A stretch of DNA of 64,000 nt from an uncultured Desulfovibrio sp. (GCA_934546745.1 CAKTDV010000012.1:11737-75736), one strand, 5' to 3'; shown: positions 34,190 through 42,740, counted from the stretch's first letter. Notes: generated by a model not told the origin, from the sequence alone. Program-made: numbers and translations.

Positions 34190-34624
34190 TCAGGCCGAGT
34201 ACATCTGTGATTTCAGTTTTGCCTCTTCTTTTTCCAACTGACCAACTTTGGATTTAAGCTTTTGCAGTTCCGCCTGTCTGGAGGGATCGGTCTCCGCCTG
34301 CCGTGCCAGGCTGTCCAGTTGCGCCTGCTTCTGCGTTATCTCCGATTTTTTCAGCTGCAATTCTTTCTTGAGGGCGTCAGTGGAGACCGCCGCGCCGCTT
34401 TCGTCACCGTCTCCGGGCGCGGTGTCCGCATCGCCCCCCTCATCTTGTGACCGCATGGTCAGAGTGGCGGCTTTTTCCTTTCCCTCCTCGGAAATGTTGA
34501 CTGTGTCTTCCTGCGCGGCGGGAGAAGCGGGCTGTTTTTCTCTGGCCGGCGCTTCCTCACCCAGTTTTTTCCGCGCGATTTCCGTTGCCGCGGCATTGCC
34601 GCCATCAAGAGCGCTAATATTCAT
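34190..34624 (-). CDS. Small coiled-coil protein, MerR-type promoter upstream
   Basis: 144 aa, unknown. Start MNISALDGGNAAATEIARKK. The N-terminal half is acidic and probably disordered, with the phrase DTVNISEEGKEKA also found in flagellar and other small bacterial proteins. The C-terminal ~55 residues form a coiled coil (ALKKELQLKKSEITQKQAQL). No signal peptide or membrane helix. It may be a FlxA-like adaptor, but nothing proves this. Its own promoter (34743-34713) carries the 19-bp spacer and dyad of MerR control, tying it to the adjacent efflux system. Confidence 0.75.
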   Translation of the reverse strand: MNISALDGGNAAATEIARKKLGEEAPAREKQPASPAAQEDTVNISEEGKEKAATLTMRSQDEGGDADTAPGDGDESGAAVSTDALKKELQLKKSEITQKQAQLDSLARQAETDPSRQAELQKLKSKVGQLEKEEAKLKSQMYSA

Positions 34625-34712
34625 AAAACAATCCTTTTTTGTTTCCGTGCGCGGCGGCCTTTCCCCTCAAGCCTGAAGCGCGCCGCCACGCGGTGTGTGC
34701 GCTTCAGTCACA

Positions 34713-34743
34713 AACGTAAACTGTGCAGCAACTGCACGGTCAA
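34713..34743 (-). promoter_or_regulatory. MerR-type promoter of the coiled-coil gene
   Basis: Minus strand: TTGACC (34743-34738), exact 19-bp spacer, TACGTT (34718-34713). The spacer contains a perfect GTGCAG-N3-CTGCAC palindrome (34723-34737), the expected operator form. It closely resembles the pump promoter at 39137-39167. Confidence 0.75.
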
Positions 34744-34762
34744 GAAAAAAGATCGCGGCGCA

Positions 34763-37700
34763 TCAGAAGGGCTTTTTTTTCATTCGTCGGGAAAAGAGGC
34801 GCGCCGTCAGCACAAAAAACAGCGGCGCAACGTAGACGCCAAGACCTGTGGCGCTGATCATGCCCGCCATGACGGCCGTTCCCAGCGCCTGTTGCGCGCC
34901 GGAGCCTGGCCCTGTGCTGACGGCAAGGGGCATGACGCCAAGAATGAGACACAGCGATGTCATAACAATGGGCCGCAGGCGGATCCGCGCCGCCTCCACC
35001 GCGGCAGACACCGCGTCACTCCCGCGCTCATGCAGCGCTTTGGCGAACTCCACGATGAGGATGGCGTTTTTTGCGCTCAGGCCGATAATGGTCAGAATCG
35101 CTATCTGAAAATAGAGATCATTGTGCATCCCCCGCAGCGAGACGCCTGCCAGCGCCCCAATAAGCCCGGCTGGCGCGACAAGAAGCACCGCCAACGGCAC
35201 CGTCCAGCTCTCATAGAGCGCCGCGAGACAAAGAAAGACAACAACGACGGACAGGGCATACAGGAAGGGAGCCTGCCGGGAAGCGGCCTGTTCCTGATAG
35301 GAGAGCCCTGTCCAGGCGGTGTCAAAACCGGGTGGCAGGCCGGAGGCGCACCGTTCCATAGCGCGCATGGCCTGCCCTGAGCTGGCGCCGGGCGCGGCGT
35401 CGCCCTCGATGCTGACGGAGGGAAGCCCCTGATGGCGCGTCAGGCTGGGCGAGGCCAGAACGGATTTGGCCGTGACAATGCCGGAGAGCGGAACCATCTC
35501 GCCGCTGGTGTTCCTGAGAGCGTACTTTCGCATATCGCCTATGCCTGTGCGGAAGACGGAATCAGCTTGAAAATAGACCTTTTTAATCCTGCCTCTGTCG
35601 GAAAAATCGTTGACGTACTCACCGGCCCAGTAGGCGGCGACGGCGGCGTTGATGTCTCCCCTGTTCAGCTGGCACGCGCCCGCCCGGGCCGTATCTATGG
35701 ACAGATCGTACTGTTCCGCGTCCTCCATCCCGGCATGGCGGGCGAAGGCAATGGCGGGGGCCGCCTCCGTCGCCCGCAGTAGCAGATCTCTGGCCGCGAA
35801 GAGCGCCGCATGCCCCTTGCCCGCCCGATCCATCAGACGCATCTCAAAACCGGAGGATGTGCCCAGTTCCATCATGGCGGGCGGCGCCATGACAACGACT
35901 TCCGCGCCGGGGATGGCGGCAAAGCGGGCGGCGGCGCGCTCCATGACATCAAACGGACTTTGCCCTTTGCCCCGTTCGCTCCAGTCCCGGAACAGGGGCA
36001 GCACCATGGCCATGTTCTCTCCCGTACCGCTGAAGCCCCAACCGGTGACGGAGAGAACGCTTTTAACGGCGGCTTTCTCAACCGTCCGGAAATAGGTGTC
36101 AATATCGTCGACGATTTGCTTTGTCCGTTCCAGCGTCGCCCCCGGAGGCAGCTGCACGTCCACATAGAGGGTTCCCAAATCCTCGTCGGGGAGAAAGGAG
36201 GAAGGCAAACACAAGAAGAGAAGACCGCCCGCCCCGGAAAGCAGCGCAAAGGCGGCTCCCCAGAGAAGAGGTTTTTGCAGAACGCCCCTGAGATGGGCGG
36301 CATAGCGCCGCGTCAGGGCGTCAAAGCCCCGGTTGCATACGCCAAAAAAACCTTCCGTGGCGGCATGGCGCGCTAAGCGCGGCAAGGAGGCGCAGAGAAC
36401 CGGCGTCAGGACGACAGCCACAAGGGTGGACAGGGTCATTGCCGAGACGATCGTCATGGAAAACTGTCTGAAAATAGCCCCTGTGGAACCGGACATAAAC
36501 GCCATGGGGATGAAGACGGCGGCAATGACGGCGGCGACGCCAAGAAGCGCGCCCGTTATCTGACGCATGGATTTCAGGGCGGCGTCCCTAGGGGAAAGCC
36601 CCTCCTCCCGCATGAGACGTTCCACATTTTCCACCACGATGATGGCGTCGTCCACCAGCAGCCCTATGGCCAGCACCATGCCGAAGAGCGTCAGCGTATT
36701 GATGGAAAAACCCGCCGCGTCCAGCAGGGCCAGAACACCGAGCAGCACGACGGGCACGGTAATGGCCGGAATGATCGTCGTCCGCAGGCGTTGCAGGAAA
36801 AGAAACATGACGGCCACCACAAGCGCGATGGCCTCGCCCAAAGTTCTGGCCACGGATGCGATGGACTCTTCCACAATGGGCGCGCGGTCTTCGGCAAAGG
36901 CATAGGTAAGCCCGGGCGGGAAAAAGCGGGCAAGGGATTCCAGTTCCGTCTTGATAAGCCGTGTGGTTTCAAGGACATTGGCCCCCGACGCCAGCTTGAA
37001 GGCCATGGCGGTTCCCGGATGTCCGTCGAACCAGGTGCCCCCCATGAATTCTTCCTCGTTCAGCTCGATGCGGGCCACGTCCTTCAGGAAGAGCGCGGAA
37101 CCGTCCTCCCTGACCCGCAGCGGGATATTCTCAAAATCCCCGACGGATTCCAGCAGGGAAGAGGCGTTGACGGTAATGCTGACTTCCTGGCCGGGAAGCG
37201 CTGGCGCGGCCCCTGTCCGCCCTCCGGCCACCTGGGCGTTCTGCGCCCGGACAGCGGCAAGGACATCCTGTGGATTAAGCCCGTATTGCCACATCTTCTC
37301 AGGATTGCACCAGATGCGCAGGGCATTCTGAGAGCCGTACAACGTTACGGAGCCAACGCCCCGCAGCCTGCCAAGAGGATCCATCAGGGAACTTGCCACA
37401 TAGTCGCTGATCTCATTGCCGCGCAGGGTGTCGCTGGCGTCGTAAAAAGCCACCGTCATGAACGCGTTCTCCACCGCCTTGGAAACCTGAACGCCCTGCC
37501 GTTGCACGATGTCCGGCAGGTACGGCAGGGCCTGTTGCAGCAGGTTCTGAACCCGCACCTGCGCTATATCAATATCCGTTCCGGCCATGAACGTAAGAAC
37601 GATTTCCGCGTTACCGGACGAGCTGCTGGTCGCGTCCATATACAGAAGATTTTCCAAGCCTTTTATCCGCTGTTCGATAATCTGTGTGACGCCGCGATCG

Positions 37701-37870
37701 ACAATGCCAGCGGAGGCGCCCGGATAGTGCGCGGCAACGCTCAGCTGCGGCAGGGAGATATCGGGATAGTGCTCGACGGGAAGCCGCGTCAGGGCAAGAA
37801 GGCCCGCAAGCATGACACAGATGGCGAGAACCCAGGCAAACACCGGGCGCTGGATGAAAAACGCCGCCAT
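34763..37870 (-). CDS. RND-family multidrug efflux permease
   Basis: 1,035 aa, inner-membrane proton antiporter subunit of the AcrB/MexB type. It starts MAAFFIQRPVFAWVLAICVM. Repeated RND motifs are seen: GLLVDDAIIVVENVERLM (central helix 4, with the two Asp of the proton relay), and the ALLDAAGFSINTLTLFGMVL helix; in the second half YFQIAILTIIGLSAKNAILI with the Lys partner. Two large periplasmic loops fit HAE1-type drug pumps. Adaptor gene starts 4 bp upstream, and no outer-membrane factor is nearby, so a TolC-like protein must come from elsewhere. Confidence 0.95.
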   Translation of the reverse strand: MAAFFIQRPVFAWVLAICVMLAGLLALTRLPVEHYPDISLPQLSVAAHYPGASAGIVDRGVTQIIEQRIKGLENLLYMDATSSSSGNAEIVLTFMAGTDIDIAQVRVQNLLQQALPYLPDIVQRQGVQVSKAVENAFMTVAFYDASDTLRGNEISDYVASSLMDPLGRLRGVGSVTLYGSQNALRIWCNPEKMWQYGLNPQDVLAAVRAQNAQVAGGRTGAAPALPGQEVSITVNASSLLESVGDFENIPLRVREDGSALFLKDVARIELNEEEFMGGTWFDGHPGTAMAFKLASGANVLETTRLIKTELESLARFFPPGLTYAFAEDRAPIVEESIASVARTLGEAIALVVAVMFLFLQRLRTTIIPAITVPVVLLGVLALLDAAGFSINTLTLFGMVLAIGLLVDDAIIVVENVERLMREEGLSPRDAALKSMRQITGALLGVAAVIAAVFIPMAFMSGSTGAIFRQFSMTIVSAMTLSTLVAVVLTPVLCASLPRLARHAATEGFFGVCNRGFDALTRRYAAHLRGVLQKPLLWGAAFALLSGAGGLLFLCLPSSFLPDEDLGTLYVDVQLPPGATLERTKQIVDDIDTYFRTVEKAAVKSVLSVTGWGFSGTGENMAMVLPLFRDWSERGKGQSPFDVMERAAARFAAIPGAEVVVMAPPAMMELGTSSGFEMRLMDRAGKGHAALFAARDLLLRATEAAPAIAFARHAGMEDAEQYDLSIDTARAGACQLNRGDINAAVAAYWAGEYVNDFSDRGRIKKVYFQADSVFRTGIGDMRKYALRNTSGEMVPLSGIVTAKSVLASPSLTRHQGLPSVSIEGDAAPGASSGQAMRAMERCASGLPPGFDTAWTGLSYQEQAASRQAPFLYALSVVVVFLCLAALYESWTVPLAVLLVAPAGLIGALAGVSLRGMHNDLYFQIAILTIIGLSAKNAILIVEFAKALHERGSDAVSAAVEAARIRLRPIVMTSLCLILGVMPLAVSTGPGSGAQQALGTAVMAGMISATGLGVYVAPLFFVLTARLFSRRMKKKPF

Positions 37871-37873
37871 GCG

Positions 37874-39082
37874 CTACTTCCTCCCCTCTTCGGAAGACAG
37901 GGGCGCGCCTGTGACCAGCGTGCCCGGCCTGGCCTTTTGCAAGCCCTCCACGACCAGCAGATCGCCTTCTTTCAGACCGTCCCGCAGCAGCCAGCGGTTG
38001 CCAACAGCCCGATCAAGCGTCACGTCCCGGCGCAGCACCCGAAACGCGCCGCCGTCCCCCTCCCGCCGCAACAACAAAACGGAGTGCCCTCCGTCGGCGT
38101 TTGCCATGACACTGCGCTGGGGAAGGAGCAACGCCGTCTCGACGCTTACTTCCTCAAGGAGCGCCGTCACATACATGCCTGGCAACAGGAGTCCGTCAGG
38201 GTTGTCGATCACGGCGCGCAGCCGTACCGTCCCTGTGCTCTGCTCCACAACGCCTTCCGAAAACAGGACTTCTCCCCGTATCCAGCGGGGGAAATTCTCT
38301 TCGCCGCCCCTCTGGATGAGGGGGACGTAGGGAGAACCGTCCTCAAGCCGGAGACGCACGGTATTCCCGCCGGGAGGGTAGCCGTGCCAGGCTCTGGCGC
38401 GGCGAAGGCGGAGGATCTCCGCGCTGGATTGCGTCATATCGATATGAACGCGGTCGGTTTGCCGGATGACGGCGAGCGCGCCAGTCTGATTTGCCGTGAC
38501 CAGCGCCCCGACGGTGACGGCCGACGCGCCAATGCGCCCCGCCACGGGCGCCTGTATTTCCGTATAGGAAAGGTTGATGGCGGCGGTTTTCAGATCCGCC
38601 CGCGCCCTGGCGGCGCGTGCGCGGGCCTGCCTGTGCTGGGAAACGGTGTTCTCCAGCTCCTGACGGCTGACACCTTGCCCGACGAGGAGCCGCTGGCGTT
38701 TTTCCCGCAGGGCAAGGGCGGCAAGATGCGCGTCCGCCTCGGCCAGCGACGCTTTGGCGGCGGCATGGGCTGCCTCATACGGGGCCGGATCAATACGGTA
38801 CAACGTCTGCCCCTCGCGCACCGTCGATCCTTCCTCAAAAAGGCGTTCGGTAATGATGCCGTCTATGCGCGGCCTGATTTCCGCCAGCACAGGCGAGGAC
38901 ACCCGGCCCGGCATGGTGCTGGTCAGCTCCAGCTTTTCCCGCATAAGCTCAAGATAGCGTACCTGTACCATCTCCATTTCCTCTTTCCCCTCCTCCGGCA
39001 CATGGCAGCCCAAGAGGAAAAGAACGGGGAGGAAAACAGGAAGAAAAAGATTTTTTCGTAATTTTTCCATTGGTTGCCGCAT
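37874..39082 (-). CDS. RND periplasmic adaptor (membrane fusion) lipoprotein
   Basis: 402 aa. The N-terminal signal has the lipobox VLFLLGC (cysteine about residue 26), so it is anchored to the inner membrane and bridges pump and outer-membrane channel. Family regions: IRPRIDGIITERLFEEGSTVREG (lipoyl half), then a coiled-coil hairpin, SYTEIQAPVAGRIGASAVTVG (second lipoyl half), and a barrel with GMYVTALLEEVSVETALLLPQ. AAGGA precedes ATG 39082. The promoter 39167-39137 is 55 nt upstream. Forms a two-gene operon with the permease. Confidence 0.94.
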   Translation of the reverse strand: MRQPMEKLRKNLFLPVFLPVLFLLGCHVPEEGKEEMEMVQVRYLELMREKLELTSTMPGRVSSPVLAEIRPRIDGIITERLFEEGSTVREGQTLYRIDPAPYEAAHAAAKASLAEADAHLAALALREKRQRLLVGQGVSRQELENTVSQHRQARARAARARADLKTAAINLSYTEIQAPVAGRIGASAVTVGALVTANQTGALAVIRQTDRVHIDMTQSSAEILRLRRARAWHGYPPGGNTVRLRLEDGSPYVPLIQRGGEENFPRWIRGEVLFSEGVVEQSTGTVRLRAVIDNPDGLLLPGMYVTALLEEVSVETALLLPQRSVMANADGGHSVLLLRREGDGGAFRVLRRDVTLDRAVGNRWLLRDGLKEGDLLVVEGLQKARPGTLVTGAPLSSEEGRK

Positions 39083-39136
39083 GGCCTGTTGTCCTTTTGA
39101 GACAGGGATCGTTGCCCGCGTTGTGGCATATGCCGC

Positions 39137-39167
39137 AGAATACAGGGTGTAGTAGCTGTATGGTCAA
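39137..39167 (-). promoter_or_regulatory. MerR-type promoter of the RND efflux operon
   Basis: Minus strand: TTGACC (39167-39162), exact 19-bp spacer, TATTCT (39142-39137). The spacer has the dyad TACAG-N10-CTGTA (39160-39141). The TTGACC box contains the TGA stop of the upstream minus-strand gene. The elongated spacer is the hallmark of MerR-activated promoters. Confidence 0.8.
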
Positions 39168-39769
39168 GAGGAAAACCGTTGGGAGAACAACGTGGAAACA
39201 GTCAGGGGCGGCCGGATGCCGCCGCGTTCTTTTCCCGGCATGAGGGTTCCGGCGTCCAGCCCCTCCCACGCCTCCTGGACGGTGAGCGTGTCTTTCGGGG
39301 AAGGAGGTTCCGGCGCGGGCGTGGGCGGGGCCATCTCCGAGGCAAGGGAGGCGTCCGGGGCGATGGCGAGAGGGGCGCGGGAACCGCCAAGGGAGAGTTC
39401 CTGCGTCTCCGATCCCGCCCGTACCTGAAAGACAACGTCCCCCGCCGCGTTTTCCACAAGCTGCGCGGTGACGCCGCCGTCCGTACAGGCAAGCACTGTG
39501 CCTGTCTCCGGATTGTTGACAAAGGCGGCCATGATGGTGTCGCCCCGCCAGACCTCAAGAAGCAGGGTGTCGGGATTGACGCGGAAGGTCAGGGCGGAGG
39601 AGTCAAAGGCCACATCGGCGCGTTCCATGGTGGCCGAAAGGGTGACGGTGGCGGCGTCCGGGCCGATGACGACCGTCTGCGTGCCTGTGGAACCGTTGAC
39701 AAGCGCCTCATTGGCATAGACGCCGATTTTGTCGCCGTCATTTCTGAGCGTGAAAACATTCTGGGGCAT
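39164..39769 (-). CDS. Uncharacterised beta-rich protein
   Basis: 201 aa, no recognised family. Start MPQNVFTLRNDGDKIGVYAN, with GGAG upstream. The first ~130 residues look beta-rich and repetitive in composition (TVVIGPDAATVTLSATMER), reminiscent of surface or adhesin-like modules. A Pro-rich linker precedes a C-terminal tail. No signal peptide is seen. It ends inside the pump promoter. A role in cell-surface biology is only a guess. Confidence 0.6.
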   Translation of the reverse strand: MPQNVFTLRNDGDKIGVYANEALVNGSTGTQTVVIGPDAATVTLSATMERADVAFDSSALTFRVNPDTLLLEVWRGDTIMAAFVNNPETGTVLACTDGGVTAQLVENAAGDVVFQVRAGSETQELSLGGSRAPLAIAPDASLASEMAPPTPAPEPPSPKDTLTVQEAWEGLDAGTLMPGKERGGIRPPLTVSTLFSQRFSS

Positions 39770-39893
39770 ACGCTGTCTCCATCAGAAATCGCGAAGCGTC
39801 TTTTCCGTTTCGGAATGCCTTTTCCACCTGTCCGCCAACACAGCGGGAGGGGCGGCGTCGGCTCCGGGAAGAGAATGGCCCGGCAAGGGGGCC

Positions 39894-40487
39894 TTAGCGG
39901 CCCAGTGCCGCGCGGCGCGCCGTGCAGGTTTTGGCCAGCTCCTTCAATTCGGGATCGTCCGGAATGACGGCGAGTCCCTTTTTCAGATAGCCCAGGGCGC
40001 GCACGACCTCGTCAACTTCCATGAGCTGCCGGGCAATCATGCCAAAGACGGCCTTTTCATCCCGGTAATAGGAGAGGGCCTTCGCATAGAGCGCGTCCGC
40101 CTCGGAGACCTTGCCGCGTTCCAGTTCCGAGTGGGCCTCCTTCAGTGTCTTGTCAAGGGCCATTTTGCGCTGCATGGCCTCCTCATAGGATTCCTCCTTT
40201 ACCTTCTCCGCCTGCATGAGCTGGTAGACGCGGGCGAAAATGGCGAAAATCTCCCGCTCCTTGCCGCCCTGATAGATGACGGGCGCGGCGTGATATTTTT
40301 TGAAGGAGGCAAGGGCGGTGACGCTGTTGATGCCTTCGCGGAAGTCGCCGCGCAGATCCATGGGGGCGGACTGGCCGCCAAGATCCTTGAGCGCGAGCAG
40401 GACCAGAGACAGGGCGCGTTCGAGTTCGTTACGGTTGGCGCTGGCTTTGGCGCGACCGAGATCTTCACGTATCTTGCGTGGATTCAT
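39894..40487 (-). CDS. Helical-repeat (TPR-like) protein of unknown function
   Basis: 197 aa. Start ATG 40487 (an in-frame TTG lies one codon earlier) with AAAGGA 8 nt upstream. The sequence is helical, with TPR-like spacing in the second half: ELERGKVSEADALYAKALSY, then LMEVDEVVRALGYLKKGLAV. No signal peptide or enzyme motif. The upstream 200 bp contains three copies of the dispersed hairpin element and a short overlapping open frame. Function unknown. Confidence 0.75.
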   Translation of the reverse strand: MNPRKIREDLGRAKASANRNELERALSLVLLALKDLGGQSAPMDLRGDFREGINSVTALASFKKYHAAPVIYQGGKEREIFAIFARVYQLMQAEKVKEESYEEAMQRKMALDKTLKEAHSELERGKVSEADALYAKALSYYRDEKAVFGMIARQLMEVDEVVRALGYLKKGLAVIPDDPELKELAKTCTARRAALGR

Positions 40488-40535
40488 CAAAAATTCCTTT
40501 GTGGTCTGAAACCTCCCCCTTCAGGGGGAAAGCTC
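40485..40535 (-). repeat. Dispersed hairpin element, copy 1 (5' of the TPR-like gene)
   Basis: In minus-strand orientation: GCTTTCCCCC, loop TGAA, GGGGGAGG, then TTTCAGACC, AAAGGA and the ATG of the gene. The hairpin ends about 25 nt before the start codon. Confidence 0.65.
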
Positions 40536-40681
40536 TTCTTGACACACCGGGCAAGCCGGTGAAAACCTTTTCCGTCACCCCTCCCTTCGGGGAAAGGCGG
40601 CAAGCCGCACGGCAACGCGAACACCGCGGGCCGCCGGATGCGGCGCCGGCCGGCGGATGGGGCGACTGCGGATGGAAACAT
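40487..40681 (-). other. 64-codon open frame spanning two hairpin elements, stop overlapping the next ATG
   Basis: ATG 40681 follows AGAGG and reads 64 codons to a TGA that shares its A with the ATG of the TPR-like gene. The peptide includes two related stretches, PPFPEGRGDGKG and KKSFPPEGGGFRPQRNF, that come from the repeat element. It could be a coupled leader peptide or chance. No homolog known to me. Confidence 0.25.
40561..40599 (-). repeat. Dispersed hairpin element, degraded copy
   Basis: Minus strand CGCCTTTCCCCGAAGGGAGG followed by GGTTTTC; the hairpin is reduced to TCCC/GGGA. The downstream AAAGGA-ATG part is not kept. Confidence 0.45.
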
Positions 40682-40727
40682 CAGAAAAAACCTCTACGGC
40701 CTGAAATTCCCCCCAGGGGAAAACGTG
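40679..40727 (-). repeat. Dispersed hairpin element, copy 2
   Basis: Minus strand: TTTTCCCC, short loop, GGGGAA, then TTTCAGGCC, AGAGG and ATG 40681. Same order of parts as copy 1, 195 bp away, so the element is arrayed here. Confidence 0.55.
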
Positions 40728-41130
40728 GTTCTGGCACGGCGGCGACAAGGAGAGGGGGCGGGATTCGCGCCGGAATTCGCGCGTTGACGCGATCCCCTGG
40801 CGGCTGCTATCCTGCGGCATCCGTTCCCGCCCCTCCTGCCTAGAACGCTGCCGGAACGCTCTGCCAGCCGCGCTGCCCGCACACTGTTCCGCGCACGGTC
40901 ACGGGGGAAAGGCCCTCTCTGGAAGGGGGCTCCCGAAGGCTCGCGCCGAAGGCGCGCTGACGGAACCGGGGCGCGGAATCGCCGGGGGCGTTCTCCCCTG
41001 AAGTCATCTGGTAGCACACAACAGGCGGAAAGGCAAAATTCCCTCCGGGCGCGACCCCCCTTGTTCCTTCACGGAGCACGCGGTTCGCGCGGCGGGGAAG
41101 TCCTTTTCGTCGCGGGAGGTTCGCGGTTCT
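40728..41130. other. 403-bp intergenic region without a gene
   Basis: Between divergent genes. I see no coding region with a ribosome site and no convincing promoter; the sequence is GC-rich with several short C- and G-tracts, including another possible element fragment near 41030. Confidence 0.4.
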
Positions 41131-42237
41131 ATGGCACGCATTCTTTACGGGGTGCATGGGACGGGGCATGGCCATGCCATGCGCGCGTTGACCATTGCGC
41201 GGCGTCTGCGTTCCCATGAGTTTCTGTTTGTTGCCGGGGACGACGCGCCCGGCGTTCTGGAAGGGGAGTTCCCCGTGCGGCGGATTCCCAATCTGGGGAC
41301 CGTCTTCAAAAACTACAGGGTGGATCTGGCCGCCACCATCGGCAGGGCCGTTCCGCTGCTGCTGCGTTCCGGGAGCCATGTGCGATCGGTGCTGCGCATC
41401 ATGGAGGAGTTCCGGCCCGATGTCTGCATGACGGATCTGGAATTCTTCGTGCCGCGTGCCGCCCGCATGGCCGGGCTGCCCTGCCTGACGCTGGATCACC
41501 AGCATGTCATCACCTGCTGCCGCCATGAGGGGTTGCCCGCCGGTATGCGCTGGGACGCTTTTTTTCAGGGCTTGACGCCGCGCTGGCTTTTCCGGCCCAC
41601 GGAAGAGAACCTCATTGTTTCCTTCTATGCGCCGCCGCCCCTGCCCGGCCGCAACGTCCGCATCGTGCCGCCCATTTTGCGCGACAGGGTGCTGGAACTT
41701 GCGCCGGAGGACAGGGGGCATGTGGTCGTCTATCAGAGCAATGCGACGGATCGGCGGCTGGTGGACTTCCTGCGGGCGGGCACACGGCGTCCCTGCTATG
41801 TGTTCGGCTATGGCCGCACCGAAGGAGGCGACGGCAACGTGCATTTCATGCCCAAGAGCGAGGAGGGCTTTCTGCGCCTGCTGGAGGGGTGTTCCTACGT
41901 GATCCAGGGGGGCAGCCATACGCTGATGACCGAGGCCCTGTATCTGGGCAAGCCCGTGTTTTCCATACCGCTCACGGCCATGGTGGAGCAGCGCTTCAAC
42001 GCCTTCTATCTGGAGAGGCTCGGCTACGGCATACAGACCTCCATGGAGAGCCTGTCGCCAGAACGGCTTTTTGATTTTGAGCTGCGCCTGCCGCGTTTCC
42101 GGGCGACCATTGCCGAAGCCGGCAACTTCTGCGGCAATGACGTCGTGTTCGGCCTTGTGGATGCCTTTGTCCGTACTGGCGCGCTGCCGCGCGGCCCCGT
42201 TCCCCTCCAACATGAAACCGCCGCGAGGAAGGTGTGA
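41131..42237 (+). CDS. MurG-like glycosyltransferase family protein
   Basis: 368 aa. Start MARILYGVHGTGHGHAMRAL, with the glycine-rich N-terminal loop typical of the GT-B family that includes MurG and related UDP-sugar enzymes (Glyco_trans_1_3 type). The nucleotide-sugar region is VIQGGSHTLMTEALYLGKPVF, followed by QRFNAFYLERLGYGIQ. No membrane helix. A coiled-coil membrane protein starts 1 bp into its stop (TGATG), so the two are coupled. Acceptor and sugar unknown. Confidence 0.82.
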   Translation: MARILYGVHGTGHGHAMRALTIARRLRSHEFLFVAGDDAPGVLEGEFPVRRIPNLGTVFKNYRVDLAATIGRAVPLLLRSGSHVRSVLRIMEEFRPDVCMTDLEFFVPRAARMAGLPCLTLDHQHVITCCRHEGLPAGMRWDAFFQGLTPRWLFRPTEENLIVSFYAPPPLPGRNVRIVPPILRDRVLELAPEDRGHVVVYQSNATDRRLVDFLRAGTRRPCYVFGYGRTEGGDGNVHFMPKSEEGFLRLLEGCSYVIQGGSHTLMTEALYLGKPVFSIPLTAMVEQRFNAFYLERLGYGIQTSMESLSPERLFDFELRLPRFRATIAEAGNFCGNDVVFGLVDAFVRTGALPRGPVPLQHETAARKV

Positions 42238-42740
42238 TGAGCGCAACCATTGTCGTTGACAGTCTGGCGTATGCCAGAAAGCTGGAGCAGGCCGGGTTCA
42301 GCCGCCAGCAGGCGGAAGCGCAGGCGGAAGTCTTTCAGGAGCAGGTCGAACGCCTGCGCGCCGCCCTGCAACCCATTCTGGCCTTTTACGAGGAGGCGAC
42401 CCGCAAGGATCTTGCCACCAGGGGTGACGTGCTGGACACCCGCCTTGAGATTGAGAAAGTCCGGGCGGATCTCAGCACGCGGATTGAGCAGATCCGGGCG
42501 GAACTCAAGAGCGATATTGAGACTACGCGGGCGGAAGTGGAGAAAGTCCGGGCGGATCTCACGACGCGGATTGAGCAAGTCAATGCGGATCTCAGGACGG
42601 AGATTGAGAAAGTCCGGGCGGAGGTGGAAAAAGTCCGTGTGGATGTGGAAAAAAGCAAATATGCCCTTCTCAAGTGGCAGATAGGCATAGGGTTGACGCT
42701 CCTTACCGTCATGGCCAGGGGCTTCGGCTGGATCGGCTGA
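42237..42740 (+). CDS. DUF1640-like coiled-coil protein with C-terminal membrane anchor
   Basis: 167 aa. FSRQQAEAQAEVFQEQVERL matches the N-terminal part of the DUF1640/CCDC90 family. A long coiled coil follows, built from near-repeats of EKVRADL-(S/T)-TRIEQ, then one membrane helix (WQIGIGLTLLTVMARGF). Family members are membrane-tethered coiled coils with no known enzyme activity. The start is ATG 42237, overlapping the glycosyltransferase stop. The repeats also exist at DNA level (see 42450-42650). Confidence 0.78.
   Translation: MSATIVVDSLAYARKLEQAGFSRQQAEAQAEVFQEQVERLRAALQPILAFYEEATRKDLATRGDVLDTRLEIEKVRADLSTRIEQIRAELKSDIETTRAEVEKVRADLTTRIEQVNADLRTEIEKVRAEVEKVRVDVEKSKYALLKWQIGIGLTLLTVMARGFGWIG
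42450..42650 (+). repeat. In-frame DNA repeats encoding the coiled coil
   Basis: GAGAAAGTCCGGGCGG occurs at 42453, 42540 and 42606, the first two followed by ATCTCA and ACGCGGATTGAGCA. Spacings are 87 and 66 bp (29 and 22 residues), all in frame, so the coil could change length by recombination. Confidence 0.65.
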
